Source of the DNA: Massilia sp. Root133
GTDB taxonomy: Bacteria; Pseudomonadota; Gammaproteobacteria; Burkholderiales; Burkholderiaceae_D
DNA length: 64,000 nt
NCBI RefSeq assembly: GCF_001426525.1
Contig: NZ_LMEW01000001.1
Span: 376,978 to 440,977, forward strand
Direction of reading: 5' to 3'
The position numbers were made by a program, and so were the translations under genes. Numbering within the stretch: position 1 is the first letter of the stretch; each line of letters begins with the position of its first letter. This document shows, one piece after another, positions 17,267 through 27,970 of this stretch. The notes beneath the pieces are model-generated. The model had not been told where the DNA came from, did not search any database, and was given only the letters and a program-made list of their open reading frames with translations.

Positions 17267-18757
17267 ATGGAGACCATCAACCACTTTATCGGCGGCCGCG
17301 TGCTTGACGGCGGCGAACGCTTCGCCGACGTCTACAACCCCGCGCTGGGCGAGCCTTGTGCACGCGTGGCGCTGGCGAGCGACGACGACGTCGCCGCCGC
17401 CGTGGCGGCCGCCGGCGCCGCATTCCCCGCCTGGGCCGCGACACCGCCGCTGGCCCGCGCCCGCGTGCTGTTCAACTACCTGCAGCTGTGCCAGCGCCAC
17501 ACGGACGAATTCGCGGCGCTGGTCGTGCGCGAACACGGCAAGACGTTCGCCGACGCGCGCGGCGAAGTCGCCCGCGGCATCGAAGTCGTCGAGTTCGCGG
17601 TGGGCATCCCGCAGCTGCTCAAGGGCGAATTCACGGACCAGATCGCGCGCGGCATCGACGCCTGGTCGATGCGCCAGCCGCTGGGCGTCGTCGCGGGCAT
17701 CACGCCGTTCAACTTCCCCGTGATGGTGCCGATGTGGATGTTCCCGGTCGCCATCGCGTGCGGCAACACGTTCATCCTGAAACCGTCCGAACGCGATCCG
17801 TCGGCGTCGCTGCTGCATGCGCGGCTGCTGAAAGAAGCGGGGCTGCCGGACGGCGTGTTCAACGTCGTCCAGGGCGACAAAGGCGCGGTCGACGCGCTGC
17901 TGGATCACCCGGACATCCAGGCCGTCAGCTTCGTGGGCTCGACGCCGATCGCGGAATACATCTATGCGCGCGGCAGCGCTGCCGGCAAGCGCGTGCAGGC
18001 GCTGGGCGGCGCGAAGAACCACATGGTCGTGATGCCGGATGCCGACATGGACATGGCGGTCGATGCACTCATCGGCGCCGCGTACGGATCGGCCGGCGAG
18101 CGCTGCATGGCGATCTCGGTGGCGGTCGCGATCGGCGACGCGGGCGACGCACTGGTCGCGCGGTTGGCCGAGCGCACCCGCGCCCTGAAAATCGCGGACG
18201 GCATGGCGGATGGTGCGGAGATGGGGCCCGTGGTCACGCAGGCGGCCAAGCAGCGCATCGAAAAACTGATCGGGGAAGGCGTGGAGCAGGGCGCGACGCT
18301 GGTCGTCGACGGCCGCGGCTTCAAGGTGCCGGAGCGCGACAACGGCTTCTTCGTGGGCGGCACCTTGTTCGACCACGTCCAGCCTTCGATGTCCATCTAC
18401 AAGGAGGAAATCTTCGGCCCCGTGCTGTGCGTCGTGCGCCTGCCCGACGTGGGCAGCGCTTTGGCCCTCATCAACCGCAACGAGTACGGCAACGGCGTCG
18501 CCGTATTCACCCGCGACGGCGGCGTGGCGCGCGAATTCGTGCGCCAGGTGCAGGTGGGCATGGTCGGGGTGAACGTGCCGCTGCCGGTGCCGATGGCGTT
18601 CAACAGCTTCGGCGGGTGGAAGAAAAGCCTGTTCGGCGACCACCATGCGTACGGGCCGGAGGGCGTGCGGTTCTATACGCGGCACAAGGCTGTGATGCAG
18701 CGCTGGCCGAATACCGCGAGCAGCGGGGTGGAGTTCGCGTTCCCGCAGATGAAATGA
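17267..18757 (+). CDS. mmsA: Methylmalonate/malonate-semialdehyde dehydrogenase (CoA-acylating)
   Basis: A 496-residue ALDH-superfamily enzyme that converts malonate semialdehyde or methylmalonate semialdehyde to acetyl-CoA or propionyl-CoA with loss of CO2. Its start [22 protein letters not shown], the [23 protein letters not shown] block and the catalytic Cys in [13 protein letters not shown] are MmsA signatures. The [17 protein letters not shown] stretch has Gly-Ala-Lys-Asn-His where most ALDHs have the catalytic Glu, as expected of the CoA-dependent class. It ends the beta-alanine branch that starts with the preceding transaminase. Confidence 0.92.
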   Translation: METINHFIGGRVLDGGERFADVYNPALGEPCARVALASDDDVAAAVAAAGAAFPAWAATPPLARARVLFNYLQLCQRHTDEFAALVVREHGKTFADARGEVARGIEVVEFAVGIPQLLKGEFTDQIARGIDAWSMRQPLGVVAGITPFNFPVMVPMWMFPVAIACGNTFILKPSERDPSASLLHARLLKEAGLPDGVFNVVQGDKGAVDALLDHPDIQAVSFVGSTPIAEYIYARGSAAGKRVQALGGAKNHMVVMPDADMDMAVDALIGAAYGSAGERCMAISVAVAIGDAGDALVARLAERTRALKIADGMADGAEMGPVVTQAAKQRIEKLIGEGVEQGATLVVDGRGFKVPERDNGFFVGGTLFDHVQPSMSIYKEEIFGPVLCVVRLPDVGSALALINRNEYGNGVAVFTRDGGVAREFVRQVQVGMVGVNVPLPVPMAFNSFGGWKKSLFGDHHAYGPEGVRFYTRHKAVMQRWPNTASSGVEFAFPQMK

Positions 18758-18776
18758 CGGACACGATCCGTTGATA

Positions 18777-18862
18777 CGTCGTCCCTGCGAAGGCAGGGAC
18801 CCAAGTCGCACGCATCTCGACGACGCACGCAACTTGGGCTCCCGCCTGCGCGGGAGCGACGG
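18777..18862. repeat. Dispersed intergenic inverted repeat, copy 4 (subfamily B)
   Basis: Terminal hairpins GTCCCTGCGAAGGCAGGGAC and CCCGCCTGCGCGGGAGCGAC enclose the inverted core CCAAGT/ACTTGG. It separates the transaminase/dehydrogenase pair from preT. Confidence 0.85.
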
Positions 18863-18900
18863 TGGTTTTTTTGAGTCACTACGAAAAGAAGGGATGCTTC

Positions 18901-20265
18901 ATGATCGAGTCACTCCACCACCTGCCCCCCGCCGCCGGCACGCACGGGGCCCTGTCCGAGCGCTTCACGGACCTGGCCCCGGCGCTGACCGCGCGCCAGG
19001 CCGCCATCGAAAGCGCCCGCTGCCTGTACTGCTACGACGCGCCCTGTACCCGCGCCTGCCCGACGGGCATCGACGTCGCGAGCTTCATCCGCAACATCCA
19101 CGAGGGCAATGTGGAGGGCGCCGCGGTCAACATCCTCAAGCAGAACATCTTCGGCGGCAGCTGTTCGCGCGTGTGCCCGACGGAGATCCTGTGCGAGGAC
19201 GCCTGCGTGCGCAACGACGACGCCGAAGGCCAGCCCGTGAAGATCGGCCTGCTGCAGCGCCATGCCATCGACAACGCCCACTTCGCCGATCACCCCTTCC
19301 GGCGCGCGCCATCGACCGGCAGGACGATCGCCGTCGTGGGCGCCGGCCCGGCCGGGCTGTCGTGCGCGCACCGGCTCGCGCTGCTGGGCCATGACGTCGT
19401 CGTGTTCGAAGCGCGCGACAAGGCCGGTGGCCTGAACGAATACGGCATCGCCAAGTACAAGCTGCCGGGCGACTTCGCCCAGCGCGAGGTGGATTTCTTG
19501 TTGTCGATCGGCGGCATCGAGATCCAGTACGGCCGCATCCTGGGCAGCAACCTGCACCTGCAGGACCTGCACACGCGCTACGACGCCGTGTTCCTCGGCC
19601 TGGGCCTCGGCGCCAGCCGCCGTCTCGGCCTGACGGGCGAGGATGCGCCGGGCCTCGCGGCCGCCGTCGACTACATCGCCACGTTGCGCCAGGCCGCGGA
19701 CCTCGCGGCGCTGCCGGTACCGAAGCGCGCGGTCGTGATCGGGGCCGGCAACACGGCCGTCGACATGGCCGTGCAGATCGGGCGCCTGGGCGCGGAAGAT
19801 GTCACGTTGGTGTACCGCCGCGGTGTCGAGGCGATGAGCGCGACCGGCCACGAGATCGAGATCGCGAAGACGAACGGCGTGCGCATCCGCACGTGGGCCG
19901 CGCCGCACGAGATCCTGCTGGACGCTGCGGGCCGCGTGCGCGGCATGCGCTTCGAGGAGACGCGGCTGGAGGACGGCCGCCTCGCCGGCACGGGCGCGTT
20001 CATCGACATCGCGGCCGATGCCGTGTTCAAGGCCATCGGCCAGCACATGGACGGAGACGCCCTGTCCGATCCGCTCGCGTGCGAGCTCGAACGTGAAGGT
20101 GACAAGATCCACGTCGACGCGCGCTTCCGCACCAAGCTGCCGGGCGTGTACGCGGGCGGCGACTGCGTGGCGCCGGGGCAGGACCTGACGGTGCAGGCCG
20201 TCCAGCACGGCAAACTGGCGGCGCTGGCGATCCATGACGACATCCTTTCCAAAGCGGAGGCATGA
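18901..20265 (+). CDS. preT: NAD-dependent dihydropyrimidine dehydrogenase, subunit PreT
   Basis: A 454-residue flavoprotein that takes electrons from NAD(P)H and passes them to PreA to reduce uracil and thymine to the dihydro forms. The N-terminal part is a cysteine-rich iron-sulphur domain (CLYCYDAPCTRACPTGID and CSRVCPTEILCEDAC). The rest is a glutamate-synthase-small-subunit-like FAD/NAD(P) reductase with VVGAGPAGLSCAHRLA and AVVIGAGNTAVDMAVQ. The ATG at 18901 is chosen after GAAGGGA; an upstream in-frame start at 18862 overlaps the end of the repeat. It overlaps preA by four bases. Confidence 0.93.
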   Translation: MIESLHHLPPAAGTHGALSERFTDLAPALTARQAAIESARCLYCYDAPCTRACPTGIDVASFIRNIHEGNVEGAAVNILKQNIFGGSCSRVCPTEILCEDACVRNDDAEGQPVKIGLLQRHAIDNAHFADHPFRRAPSTGRTIAVVGAGPAGLSCAHRLALLGHDVVVFEARDKAGGLNEYGIAKYKLPGDFAQREVDFLLSIGGIEIQYGRILGSNLHLQDLHTRYDAVFLGLGLGASRRLGLTGEDAPGLAAAVDYIATLRQAADLAALPVPKRAVVIGAGNTAVDMAVQIGRLGAEDVTLVYRRGVEAMSATGHEIEIAKTNGVRIRTWAAPHEILLDAAGRVRGMRFEETRLEDGRLAGTGAFIDIAADAVFKAIGQHMDGDALSDPLACELEREGDKIHVDARFRTKLPGVYAGGDCVAPGQDLTVQAVQHGKLAALAIHDDILSKAEA

Positions 20266-21551
20266 TGGCCGACCTGAGCATCGATTTTTGCGGCATCAAG
20301 TCGCCGAACCCTTTCTGGCTGGCGTCCGCACCGCCGACCGACAAGGCCTATAACGTCGTGCGCGCCTTCGAGGCGGGGTGGGGCGGCGTCGTGTGGAAGA
20401 CGCTGGGCGAGGATCCGCCGGCCGTCAACGTGTCGTCGCGCTATTCCGCGCTGCACGGGAAAAACCGCGAGGTCATCGGCTTCAACAACATCGAGCTGAT
20501 CACGGATCGCAGCCTCGAGATCAACCTGCGCGAGATCACGGCCGTCAAGAAGGCCTGGCCCGACCGGGCGCTGGTCGTGTCGATGATGCTGCCGTGCGAG
20601 GAAGCGCCGTGGCGCGAGATCCTGCCGCTCGTCGAGGCGACGGGCGCGGACGGCATCGAACTGAACTTCGGCTGCCCGCACGGCATGCCCGAGCGCGGGA
20701 TGGGCGCGGCGGTGGGCCAGCAGCCGGACCTGATCGAACTCGTCACGCGCTGGTGCAAGACGACCACGCGGCTGCCGGTGATCGTCAAGCTGACGCCCAA
20801 CATCACCGACGTGCGCGCGCCCGCACGGGCGGCGCTGGCGGGCGGGGCGGATGCGGTCTCGCTGATCAACACGATCAATTCGATCACGCACCTGGACCTG
20901 GACCGCATGGTCGCGTTCCCCGCGGTCGGCAACGCCAGCACGCACGGCGGCTATTGCGGCACGGCCGTCAAGCCCATCGCGCTGAACATGGTGGCCGAGA
21001 TCGCGCGCGATCCGGTGACGCAAGGCTTGCCGATCTCCGGCATCGGCGGCATCGGCAACTGGCGCGACGCGGCCGAGTTCATCGCGCTGGGCGCCGGCTC
21101 GGTACAGGTGTGCACGGCCGCGATGCTGCATGGCTTCCGCATCGTCGAGGAGATGAAGGACGGGTTGTCGCGCTGGATGGACAGCAAGGGTTATGCAAAC
21201 ATCGCCGCGTTCTCGCGCAAGGCCGTGCCGAACACGACGGACTGGAAATACCTGGACATGAATTACCAGGTCATCGCGCACATCGACCAGGACAAGTGCA
21301 TCCAGTGCGGCCGCTGCCACGTGGCGTGCGAGGACACGTCGCACCAGGCGGTCGCGCGGCTCGTCGACGGGAATGCGCGCAAGTACGAAGTCATCGCCGA
21401 GGAGTGCGTCGGCTGCAACCTGTGCGAGATCACCTGTCCGGTCGAGGGCTGCATCACGATGGTGCCGCAGGAGACGGGCAAGCCCTATATGAACTGGACG
21501 CAGGATCCCCGGAATCCGAGGGCCGAGGGAGTACTATTGGACGGTGTGTAA
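20262..21551 (+). CDS. preA: NAD-dependent dihydropyrimidine dehydrogenase, subunit PreA
   Basis: A 429-residue subunit with an FMN barrel of the dihydroorotate-dehydrogenase type (SIDFCGIKSPNPFWLASAPPTD at the start, ELNFGCPHGMPERGMGAAVGQ, GGIGNWRDAAEFIALGAG) and two C-terminal [4Fe-4S] motifs (CIQCGRCHVAC and CVGCNLCEITCP). It catalyses reduction of the pyrimidine ring, the first step of the reductive pathway. The ATGATG at its start overlaps the preT stop, so 20262 or 20265 could be used. The two subunits are clearly translated together. Confidence 0.94.
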   Translation: MMADLSIDFCGIKSPNPFWLASAPPTDKAYNVVRAFEAGWGGVVWKTLGEDPPAVNVSSRYSALHGKNREVIGFNNIELITDRSLEINLREITAVKKAWPDRALVVSMMLPCEEAPWREILPLVEATGADGIELNFGCPHGMPERGMGAAVGQQPDLIELVTRWCKTTTRLPVIVKLTPNITDVRAPARAALAGGADAVSLINTINSITHLDLDRMVAFPAVGNASTHGGYCGTAVKPIALNMVAEIARDPVTQGLPISGIGGIGNWRDAAEFIALGAGSVQVCTAAMLHGFRIVEEMKDGLSRWMDSKGYANIAAFSRKAVPNTTDWKYLDMNYQVIAHIDQDKCIQCGRCHVACEDTSHQAVARLVDGNARKYEVIAEECVGCNLCEITCPVEGCITMVPQETGKPYMNWTQDPRNPRAEGVLLDGV

Positions 21552-21576
21552 CGCCCACCCCACGGAGACCGCCCCG

Positions 21577-23064
21577 ATGAGCCCAGACCCCGCAACGAAC
21601 CAGGATCTCTGGAACGAAGACCTCGCGCCGACGAGCGCCGCCCAGCGCACGTGGCGCTGGTATCACTTCGCCGCCCTGTGGGTCGGCATGGTGATGTGCA
21701 TCCCGGCCTATACGCTGTCCGCCAGCCTGATCGAGGCCGGCATGTCCGCGTACCAGGCCGTGTTCACCGTGTTCCTCGCGAACGCCATCGTGCTGCTGCC
21801 GATGCTGCTGATCGGCCACGCCGGCACCAAGTACGGCATCCCGTACGCCGTGCTGGCGCGCGCCGCGTTCGGCACGCGCGGGGCGCGCCTGCCGGCGCTG
21901 ATGCGCGCCATCGTCGCGTGCGGCTGGTACGGCATCCAGACGTGGTTCGGCGGCAGCATGATCTACACGCTGCTGGGCGTGCTGGCCGGGCACGAGATCG
22001 GCGGCGCAAGGCTGGCCGGCCTGGGCATCAACGGCGCGCAGCTGCTGTGCTTCCTCGCGTTCTGGGCGATCCAGTTCTATTTCATCGTGCACGGCATGGA
22101 TGCGATCCGCAAGCTGGAGACGTACACGGCGCCGCTGAAGATCGCGATCTGCTTCGTGCTGCTCGGCTGGGTCTACCAGAAAGCGGGCGGCTTCGGCCCG
22201 CTGCTGGACGCGCCGTCGCAATTCGTCGAAGGCGGCAAGAAGGCCGGCCAGTTCTGGTCCACGTTCTGGCCGTCGCTGACGGCGATGGTCGGGTTCTGGG
22301 CCACGCTCGCGCTGAACATCCCCGACTTCACCCGCTTCGCGCGCACGCAGCGCGACCAGATCCTGGGCCAGTCCGTCGGCCTGCCCGTGCCGATGGGGTT
22401 GCTGGCGGCATTGGCCGTCATCGTCACGTCGGCCACCGTCGTCCTGTACGGCAAGGCGTTGTGGGACCCGGTCGACCTGGCCAGCCGCATGACGGGCGCC
22501 GCGGTGCTGATCGCATTGATTGTCCTGCTGGTCGACACGGTCAGCGTCAACCTGGCCGCCAACCTCGTCGGCCCGGCCTACGACTTTTCCGCGCTGGCGC
22601 CGCGCCGCATCTCGTACCGCACGGGCGGCTACATCACGGCCGGCATCGCGCTCGCGATGATGCCGTGGAAGATACTGGAATCGACGCAGGGCTATATCTT
22701 CACTTGGCTGATCGGCTATTCCGCGCTGCTGGGCCCCATCGCGGGCGTGCTGATCATCGACTACTACCTGATCCGCCGCACGCAACTGGCGGTCGACCAC
22801 CTGTACAAGGACGACGGCATCTATGGCTATCGCGGCGGCTGGAACCCGGCGGCGATCGTCGCCTTCGTCGCCGGCGTGCTGCCGAACATCCCGGGTTTCA
22901 TGAACGCGGCGTTTCCGGAATCGTTCCCGGACGTGGGCGCCGCGTTCAAAACCCTGTACACCTATGCGTGGTTCGTCGGGATCGCGATTTCCGCGGTCGT
23001 GTACGGCATCATGATGAAGGGCAGGGCGGCGCCGGCGCTGCATCCGGCCCGTTCGCTCGATTGA
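21577..23064 (+). CDS. NCS1-family nucleobase/hydantoin:cation symporter
   Basis: A 495-residue inner-membrane permease with about 12 helices. The pre-helix segment NEDLAPTSAAQRTWRWYHFAALWVGMVMCIPAYTL and ALNIPDFTRFARTQRDQILGQ are hallmarks of NCS1 proteins, the family of Mhp1 hydantoin, allantoin and uracil permeases. Its place between preA and dihydropyrimidinase indicates uptake of uracil, thymine or dihydropyrimidines. The start at 21577 is preferred (GGAGA upstream); an ATG-class codon at 21544 would overlap preA. Confidence 0.9.
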   Translation: MSPDPATNQDLWNEDLAPTSAAQRTWRWYHFAALWVGMVMCIPAYTLSASLIEAGMSAYQAVFTVFLANAIVLLPMLLIGHAGTKYGIPYAVLARAAFGTRGARLPALMRAIVACGWYGIQTWFGGSMIYTLLGVLAGHEIGGARLAGLGINGAQLLCFLAFWAIQFYFIVHGMDAIRKLETYTAPLKIAICFVLLGWVYQKAGGFGPLLDAPSQFVEGGKKAGQFWSTFWPSLTAMVGFWATLALNIPDFTRFARTQRDQILGQSVGLPVPMGLLAALAVIVTSATVVLYGKALWDPVDLASRMTGAAVLIALIVLLVDTVSVNLAANLVGPAYDFSALAPRRISYRTGGYITAGIALAMMPWKILESTQGYIFTWLIGYSALLGPIAGVLIIDYYLIRRTQLAVDHLYKDDGIYGYRGGWNPAAIVAFVAGVLPNIPGFMNAAFPESFPDVGAAFKTLYTYAWFVGIAISAVVYGIMMKGRAAPALHPARSLD

Positions 23065-24468
<1,404 letters not shown>

Positions 24469-24479
24469 ACGCTACGCAC

Positions 24480-24580
24480 GTCATTCCCGCGGAAGCGGGA
24501 ATCCATGCTGAGCCTGCGCGCATTGTTGACGCCACCAGATCGCACACTCAGCATGGGTCCCCGCTGTCGCGAGGATGACG
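24480..24580. repeat. Dispersed intergenic inverted repeat, copy 5 (subfamily A)
   Basis: Begins GTCATTCCCGCGGAAGCGGGAA, with the inverted core ATCCATGCTGAG/CTCAGCATGGGT and the right hairpin CCCCGCTGTCGCGAGGATGACG. It lies between hydA and the beta-ureidopropionase gene, inside what otherwise looks like one operon. Confidence 0.85.
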
Positions 24581-24610
24581 ATGATGCAAGCACCAACTGG
24601 AGAGCAAACC

Positions 24611-25882
24611 ATGAACGACCTGCGCATCAACGGCACCCGCCTCTGGAACGCCCTGATGGAACTGGCGCAAATCGGCGCCACCGAGAAGGGCGGCGTGAAG
24701 CGCCTCGCCCTGACGGACCTCGACCGCCAGGGCCGCGACCTCGTCGTGCAATGGGCGAAAGCGGAAGGCCTCGGCGTCACCGTAGATAAAATCGGCAACG
24801 TGTTCATGCGCCGCGAGGGCACGAATCCGAGCCTGCCCCCGGTCGTCACGGGCAGCCACATCGACACCCAGCCGACCGGCGGCAAGTTCGACGGCAACTA
24901 CGGCGTGCTGGCCGGCCTCGAAGTCGTGCGCACGCTGAACGAGCGGGGCATCCGGACCGAGGCGCCGATCGAAGTCGCGTTCTGGACGAACGAAGAAGGC
25001 TCGCGCTTCGTGCCCGTGATGATGGGCTCCGGCGTGTTCTGCGGCGCGTTCAGCCTGGAGACGGCGTATGCGGCGCGCGACGTCGACGGCAAATCCGTCG
25101 GCGAGGAACTCCAGAGGATCGGCTACCAGGGCGAGCAGACGCCCGGCGACCACCCGATCGGCGCCTACTTCGAAGCCCACATCGAGCAGGGCCCCGTGCT
25201 GGAGGACGCGAACAAGGTGATCGGCGTCGTGCCCGCCGTGATGGGCCTGTCGTGGTACGACTGCACCGTGACCGGGATGGAAGCGCACGCCGGCCCCACG
25301 CCGATGCATCTGCGGCGCGACGCGCTGCAGGTCGCGACGACCATCATGCGGGAGACGGTCGCCATCGCCAACCGCTACCCGCCGTACGGCCGCGGCACCG
25401 TCGGCATGGTCCAGGTGTTCCCCAACAGCCGCAACGTGATCCCCGGCCAGGTCAAGTTCAGCATCGACCTGCGCAACGTCAGCGACGAGCTGCTGAACAC
25501 GATGCACGGCGAGATCGAGGCGTTCGTCGAGCGCACGCGGCGCGAGACGGGCCTGGGCATCGACCTGCAGCGCGTGTCGTACTATCCGCCTTGCCCGTTC
25601 CACCCGGATTGCGTGGGCGCCGTGCGCGCCGCGACGGAACGGCTGGGCTATTCGACGATGGACGTGGTGTCCGGCGCCGGCCACGACGCGATCTATGTCG
25701 CGCGGCTGGCGCCCGCCGGCATGATCTTCGTGCCGTGCAAGGACGGCATCAGCCACAACGAGATCGAGGATGCCCAGCCCGGCCACCTGGAAGCCGGCTG
25801 CAACGTGTTGTTGCACGCGATGCTGGAACGGGCCGGCATCGTTTCCACGTCCGCGGCCGATGAGATTGTTGCTCAAAAGTAA
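24611..25882 (+). CDS. Beta-ureidopropionase / N-carbamoyl amino acid hydrolase (Zn-dependent amidase)
   Basis: A 423-residue M20-type amidohydrolase that removes the carbamoyl group from N-carbamoyl-beta-alanine, giving beta-alanine, CO2 and ammonia. Metal-binding blocks are GSHIDTQPTGGKFDGNYGVL, TNEEGSRF and AHIEQGPVLE, and the dimerisation/substrate domain has GMEAHAGPTPM. The start MNDLRINGTRLW at 24611 follows GGAGAG. It completes the route from uracil to beta-alanine, whose transaminase is encoded at 15941. Close relatives act on hydantoin-derived L-carbamoyl amino acids or on allantoate, so substrate is assigned by context. Confidence 0.9.
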   Translation: MNDLRINGTRLWNALMELAQIGATEKGGVKRLALTDLDRQGRDLVVQWAKAEGLGVTVDKIGNVFMRREGTNPSLPPVVTGSHIDTQPTGGKFDGNYGVLAGLEVVRTLNERGIRTEAPIEVAFWTNEEGSRFVPVMMGSGVFCGAFSLETAYAARDVDGKSVGEELQRIGYQGEQTPGDHPIGAYFEAHIEQGPVLEDANKVIGVVPAVMGLSWYDCTVTGMEAHAGPTPMHLRRDALQVATTIMRETVAIANRYPPYGRGTVGMVQVFPNSRNVIPGQVKFSIDLRNVSDELLNTMHGEIEAFVERTRRETGLGIDLQRVSYYPPCPFHPDCVGAVRAATERLGYSTMDVVSGAGHDAIYVARLAPAGMIFVPCKDGISHNEIEDAQPGHLEAGCNVLLHAMLERAGIVSTSAADEIVAQK

Positions 25883-25904
25883 CAACATGCAATTTGTTGT
25901 TACT
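25878..25904. repeat. 10-bp perfect inverted repeat over the ureidopropionase stop codon
   Basis: AGTAACAACA (25878-25887) and TGTTGTTACT (25895-25904) are perfect inverted repeats with a seven-base spacer, spanning the TAA stop codon. It could form an RNA hairpin at the end of the pyrimidine operon, although there is no T run, or be an operator for the kinase gene that starts 76 bases further on. Confidence 0.55.
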
Positions 25905-25980
25905 ATTCTGGCCGATCGGACGCGCCGGTAGCATACTGTGGTCCGAAGCCGCCCGCCGGGCGGCACGCGTCTGACCGACG

Positions 25981-27957
25981 ATGCTGACCGGATACTATGA
26001 AACCCCGCTCGTCCTGACTTCGATCCTCGTCGCGATCGTCGCGTCGTATTCCGCCCTCAGCCTCGCGGGCAGGGTCGCGGAAGCCGCCGGGCGGACGAAG
26101 TTCGCCTGGATGCTGGGCGGCGCGATCGCGATGGGCTCCGGGATCTGGGCCATGCACTTCGTCGGGATGCTGGCGTTCCGTCTCCCGATCCCGGTCGCCT
26201 ACGACATCCCCATCACCCTCGTCTCGCTGGTGCTGCCGATCCTGGCGTCCGGCCTGGCGCTGTGGCAGGTGAGCCGCGCGGACCTGGGCCCGGTGCGCCT
26301 GGGCGTCAGTGCCGTCATCATGGGCGTCGGCATCAATGCGATGCATTACACGGGCATGGCCGCCATGCGCATGCAGCCCGGGATCGTGTACGACCCGCTG
26401 CTGTTCGCGCTCTCGGTACTGATCGCCGTGGGCGCGTCGGCGCTGGCGCTGTGGATCGCGTTCCGGCTGCGCCGCAGCACGCCGGACGTGTGGGTGCCGC
26501 GCATCGGCGCCGCCGTCGTGATGGGCTGTGCCATCGTCGGCATGCATTACACGGGCATGGCGGCCGCGAACTTCCCGGCCGACAGCGTGTGCATGGCCGC
26601 GCGCGTCGGCGTGCATCGCGACAGCCTCGCCACGCTCGTCGTGCTGGCCACGTTCTGCGTGCTGGGCCTGGCTCTCATCGCGTCCGTGTTCGACGCGCAC
26701 CTGGAAGCGAACGCGCGCATCCTCGCCATGTCGCAGGCGACGGCGGCCGAGCGCCAGCACCTGCTGGAACGCGAGCGCGTCGCGCGCGACGAAGCCGAAC
26801 GCCTGTCCGCACTGAAGGACGAATTCCTCGCCACCCTGTCGCACGAGCTGCGCACGCCGCTGAATGCCATCCTCGGCTGGGCCGGCATGCTGCAGCGGGG
26901 CGTGAAGGACGAGGCGACCATGAAACGCGCGCTGGAGACCATCGAGCGCAACGCGCGCGCCCAGGGCAAGCTGATCGACGACCTGCTCGACATGAGCCGC
27001 ATCATTTCCGGCACCGTGCGCCTGGACGTGCAGACGGTCGACCCTTCCCGCATCATCGAGGCGGCGCTGGGCACCGTGCACCCGGCCGCCTCGGCCAAGA
27101 TGATCGCCCTGCGCGCCGACCTGGGACGCGAGCCGGGCACGTTGCCGCTCGAAGTGCGCGCCGATCCGGGCCGGCTCCAGCAGGTGCTGTGGAATCTGCT
27201 GGCGAACGCGGTCAAGTTCACGCCGTCGGGCGGCAGCGTGCAGGTGCTGCTGGGGCGCGACGGCAACGACGCCGTGATCCGCGTGATCGATTCCGGCATC
27301 GGCATCGCGCCGGACTTCCTGCCATACGTGTTCGACCGCTTCCGCCAGCAGGATGCGTCGATCTCGCGCCAGCACGGCGGCCTGGGATTGGGGTTGTCGA
27401 TCGCGCGGCAGCTCGTCGAACTGCATGGCGGGACGATCGTCGTGGACAGCGCCGGCGTGCACACGGGCACCACGTTCACGGTGCGCCTGCCGCTTGCGCG
27501 CCCGAGCGCCGTCACGGTGCCGGGAACGGGCGTGCTCCCGATGGCGCAGGCGGGCACGGACGACCTGGCCGACCTGACCGGCGTGCGGGTGCTGGTGATC
27601 GACGACGCGCCGGATACGCTCGACGTGCTGGAACAGATCCTGTCGTACAGCGGCGCCGCCACGATGACGGCGCCGGGCGCCAGCGCCGCGTTGGCCCTGC
27701 TGGAGCGCGAGGTGCCGGACGTGATCGTTAGCGACGTCGGCATGCCCGAAGTCGACGGCTTCGAACTGATGCGGCGCATCCGCCGGCGCGCGGCCACGGC
27801 GGACGTTCCCGCCATCGCGTTGACGGCATTCACCCGCCAGGACGATCGCGCCAAGGCGCTGCAGGCCGGTTTTACCGATTATCTCGCCAAGCCCGTGGAG
27901 CCGGCGGCGCTGGCGGCCGCGATCCGGCGCCTCGTCGCCACCGCGCGCGAAGCGTGA
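25981..27957 (+). CDS. MHYT-domain hybrid sensor histidine kinase
   Basis: A 658-residue membrane sensor. Residues 1-240 form a seven-helix MHYT domain with three repeats of the signature (MHFVGMLAF, MHYTGMAAMRM, MHYTGMAAANFP), proposed to bind metal and sense a gas. A short coiled coil, HisKA (His288 in SHELRTPLNAILGW) and HATPase_c (LWNLLANAVKFTP, DSGIGIAPDF, GGLGLGLSIARQL) follow. The C-terminal receiver domain has the phosphoacceptor Asp585 in VIVSDVGMPEVDG and the Lys of YLAKPVEP. No output domain is fused, so phosphotransfer to another protein is expected. It is convergent with the ammonium transporter gene, 13 bases away. Confidence 0.9.
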   Translation: MLTGYYETPLVLTSILVAIVASYSALSLAGRVAEAAGRTKFAWMLGGAIAMGSGIWAMHFVGMLAFRLPIPVAYDIPITLVSLVLPILASGLALWQVSRADLGPVRLGVSAVIMGVGINAMHYTGMAAMRMQPGIVYDPLLFALSVLIAVGASALALWIAFRLRRSTPDVWVPRIGAAVVMGCAIVGMHYTGMAAANFPADSVCMAARVGVHRDSLATLVVLATFCVLGLALIASVFDAHLEANARILAMSQATAAERQHLLERERVARDEAERLSALKDEFLATLSHELRTPLNAILGWAGMLQRGVKDEATMKRALETIERNARAQGKLIDDLLDMSRIISGTVRLDVQTVDPSRIIEAALGTVHPAASAKMIALRADLGREPGTLPLEVRADPGRLQQVLWNLLANAVKFTPSGGSVQVLLGRDGNDAVIRVIDSGIGIAPDFLPYVFDRFRQQDASISRQHGGLGLGLSIARQLVELHGGTIVVDSAGVHTGTTFTVRLPLARPSAVTVPGTGVLPMAQAGTDDLADLTGVRVLVIDDAPDTLDVLEQILSYSGAATMTAPGASAALALLEREVPDVIVSDVGMPEVDGFELMRRIRRRAATADVPAIALTAFTRQDDRAKALQAGFTDYLAKPVEPAALAAAIRRLVATAREA

Positions 27958-27970
27958 CGGGACAATCAGC

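Noticed and set aside
16976..18832. Open frame of about 618 codons opposite the semialdehyde dehydrogenase
   Set aside because: Composition is shadow-like and the plus-strand gene has clear catalytic motifs; no domain is recognisable on the minus strand.
25909..25924. A sigma-54-like sequence TGGCCGA-N4-ACGC upstream of the MHYT kinase
   Set aside because: Only the GG and GC spacing fits; the conserved CACG and TTGC bases are missing.
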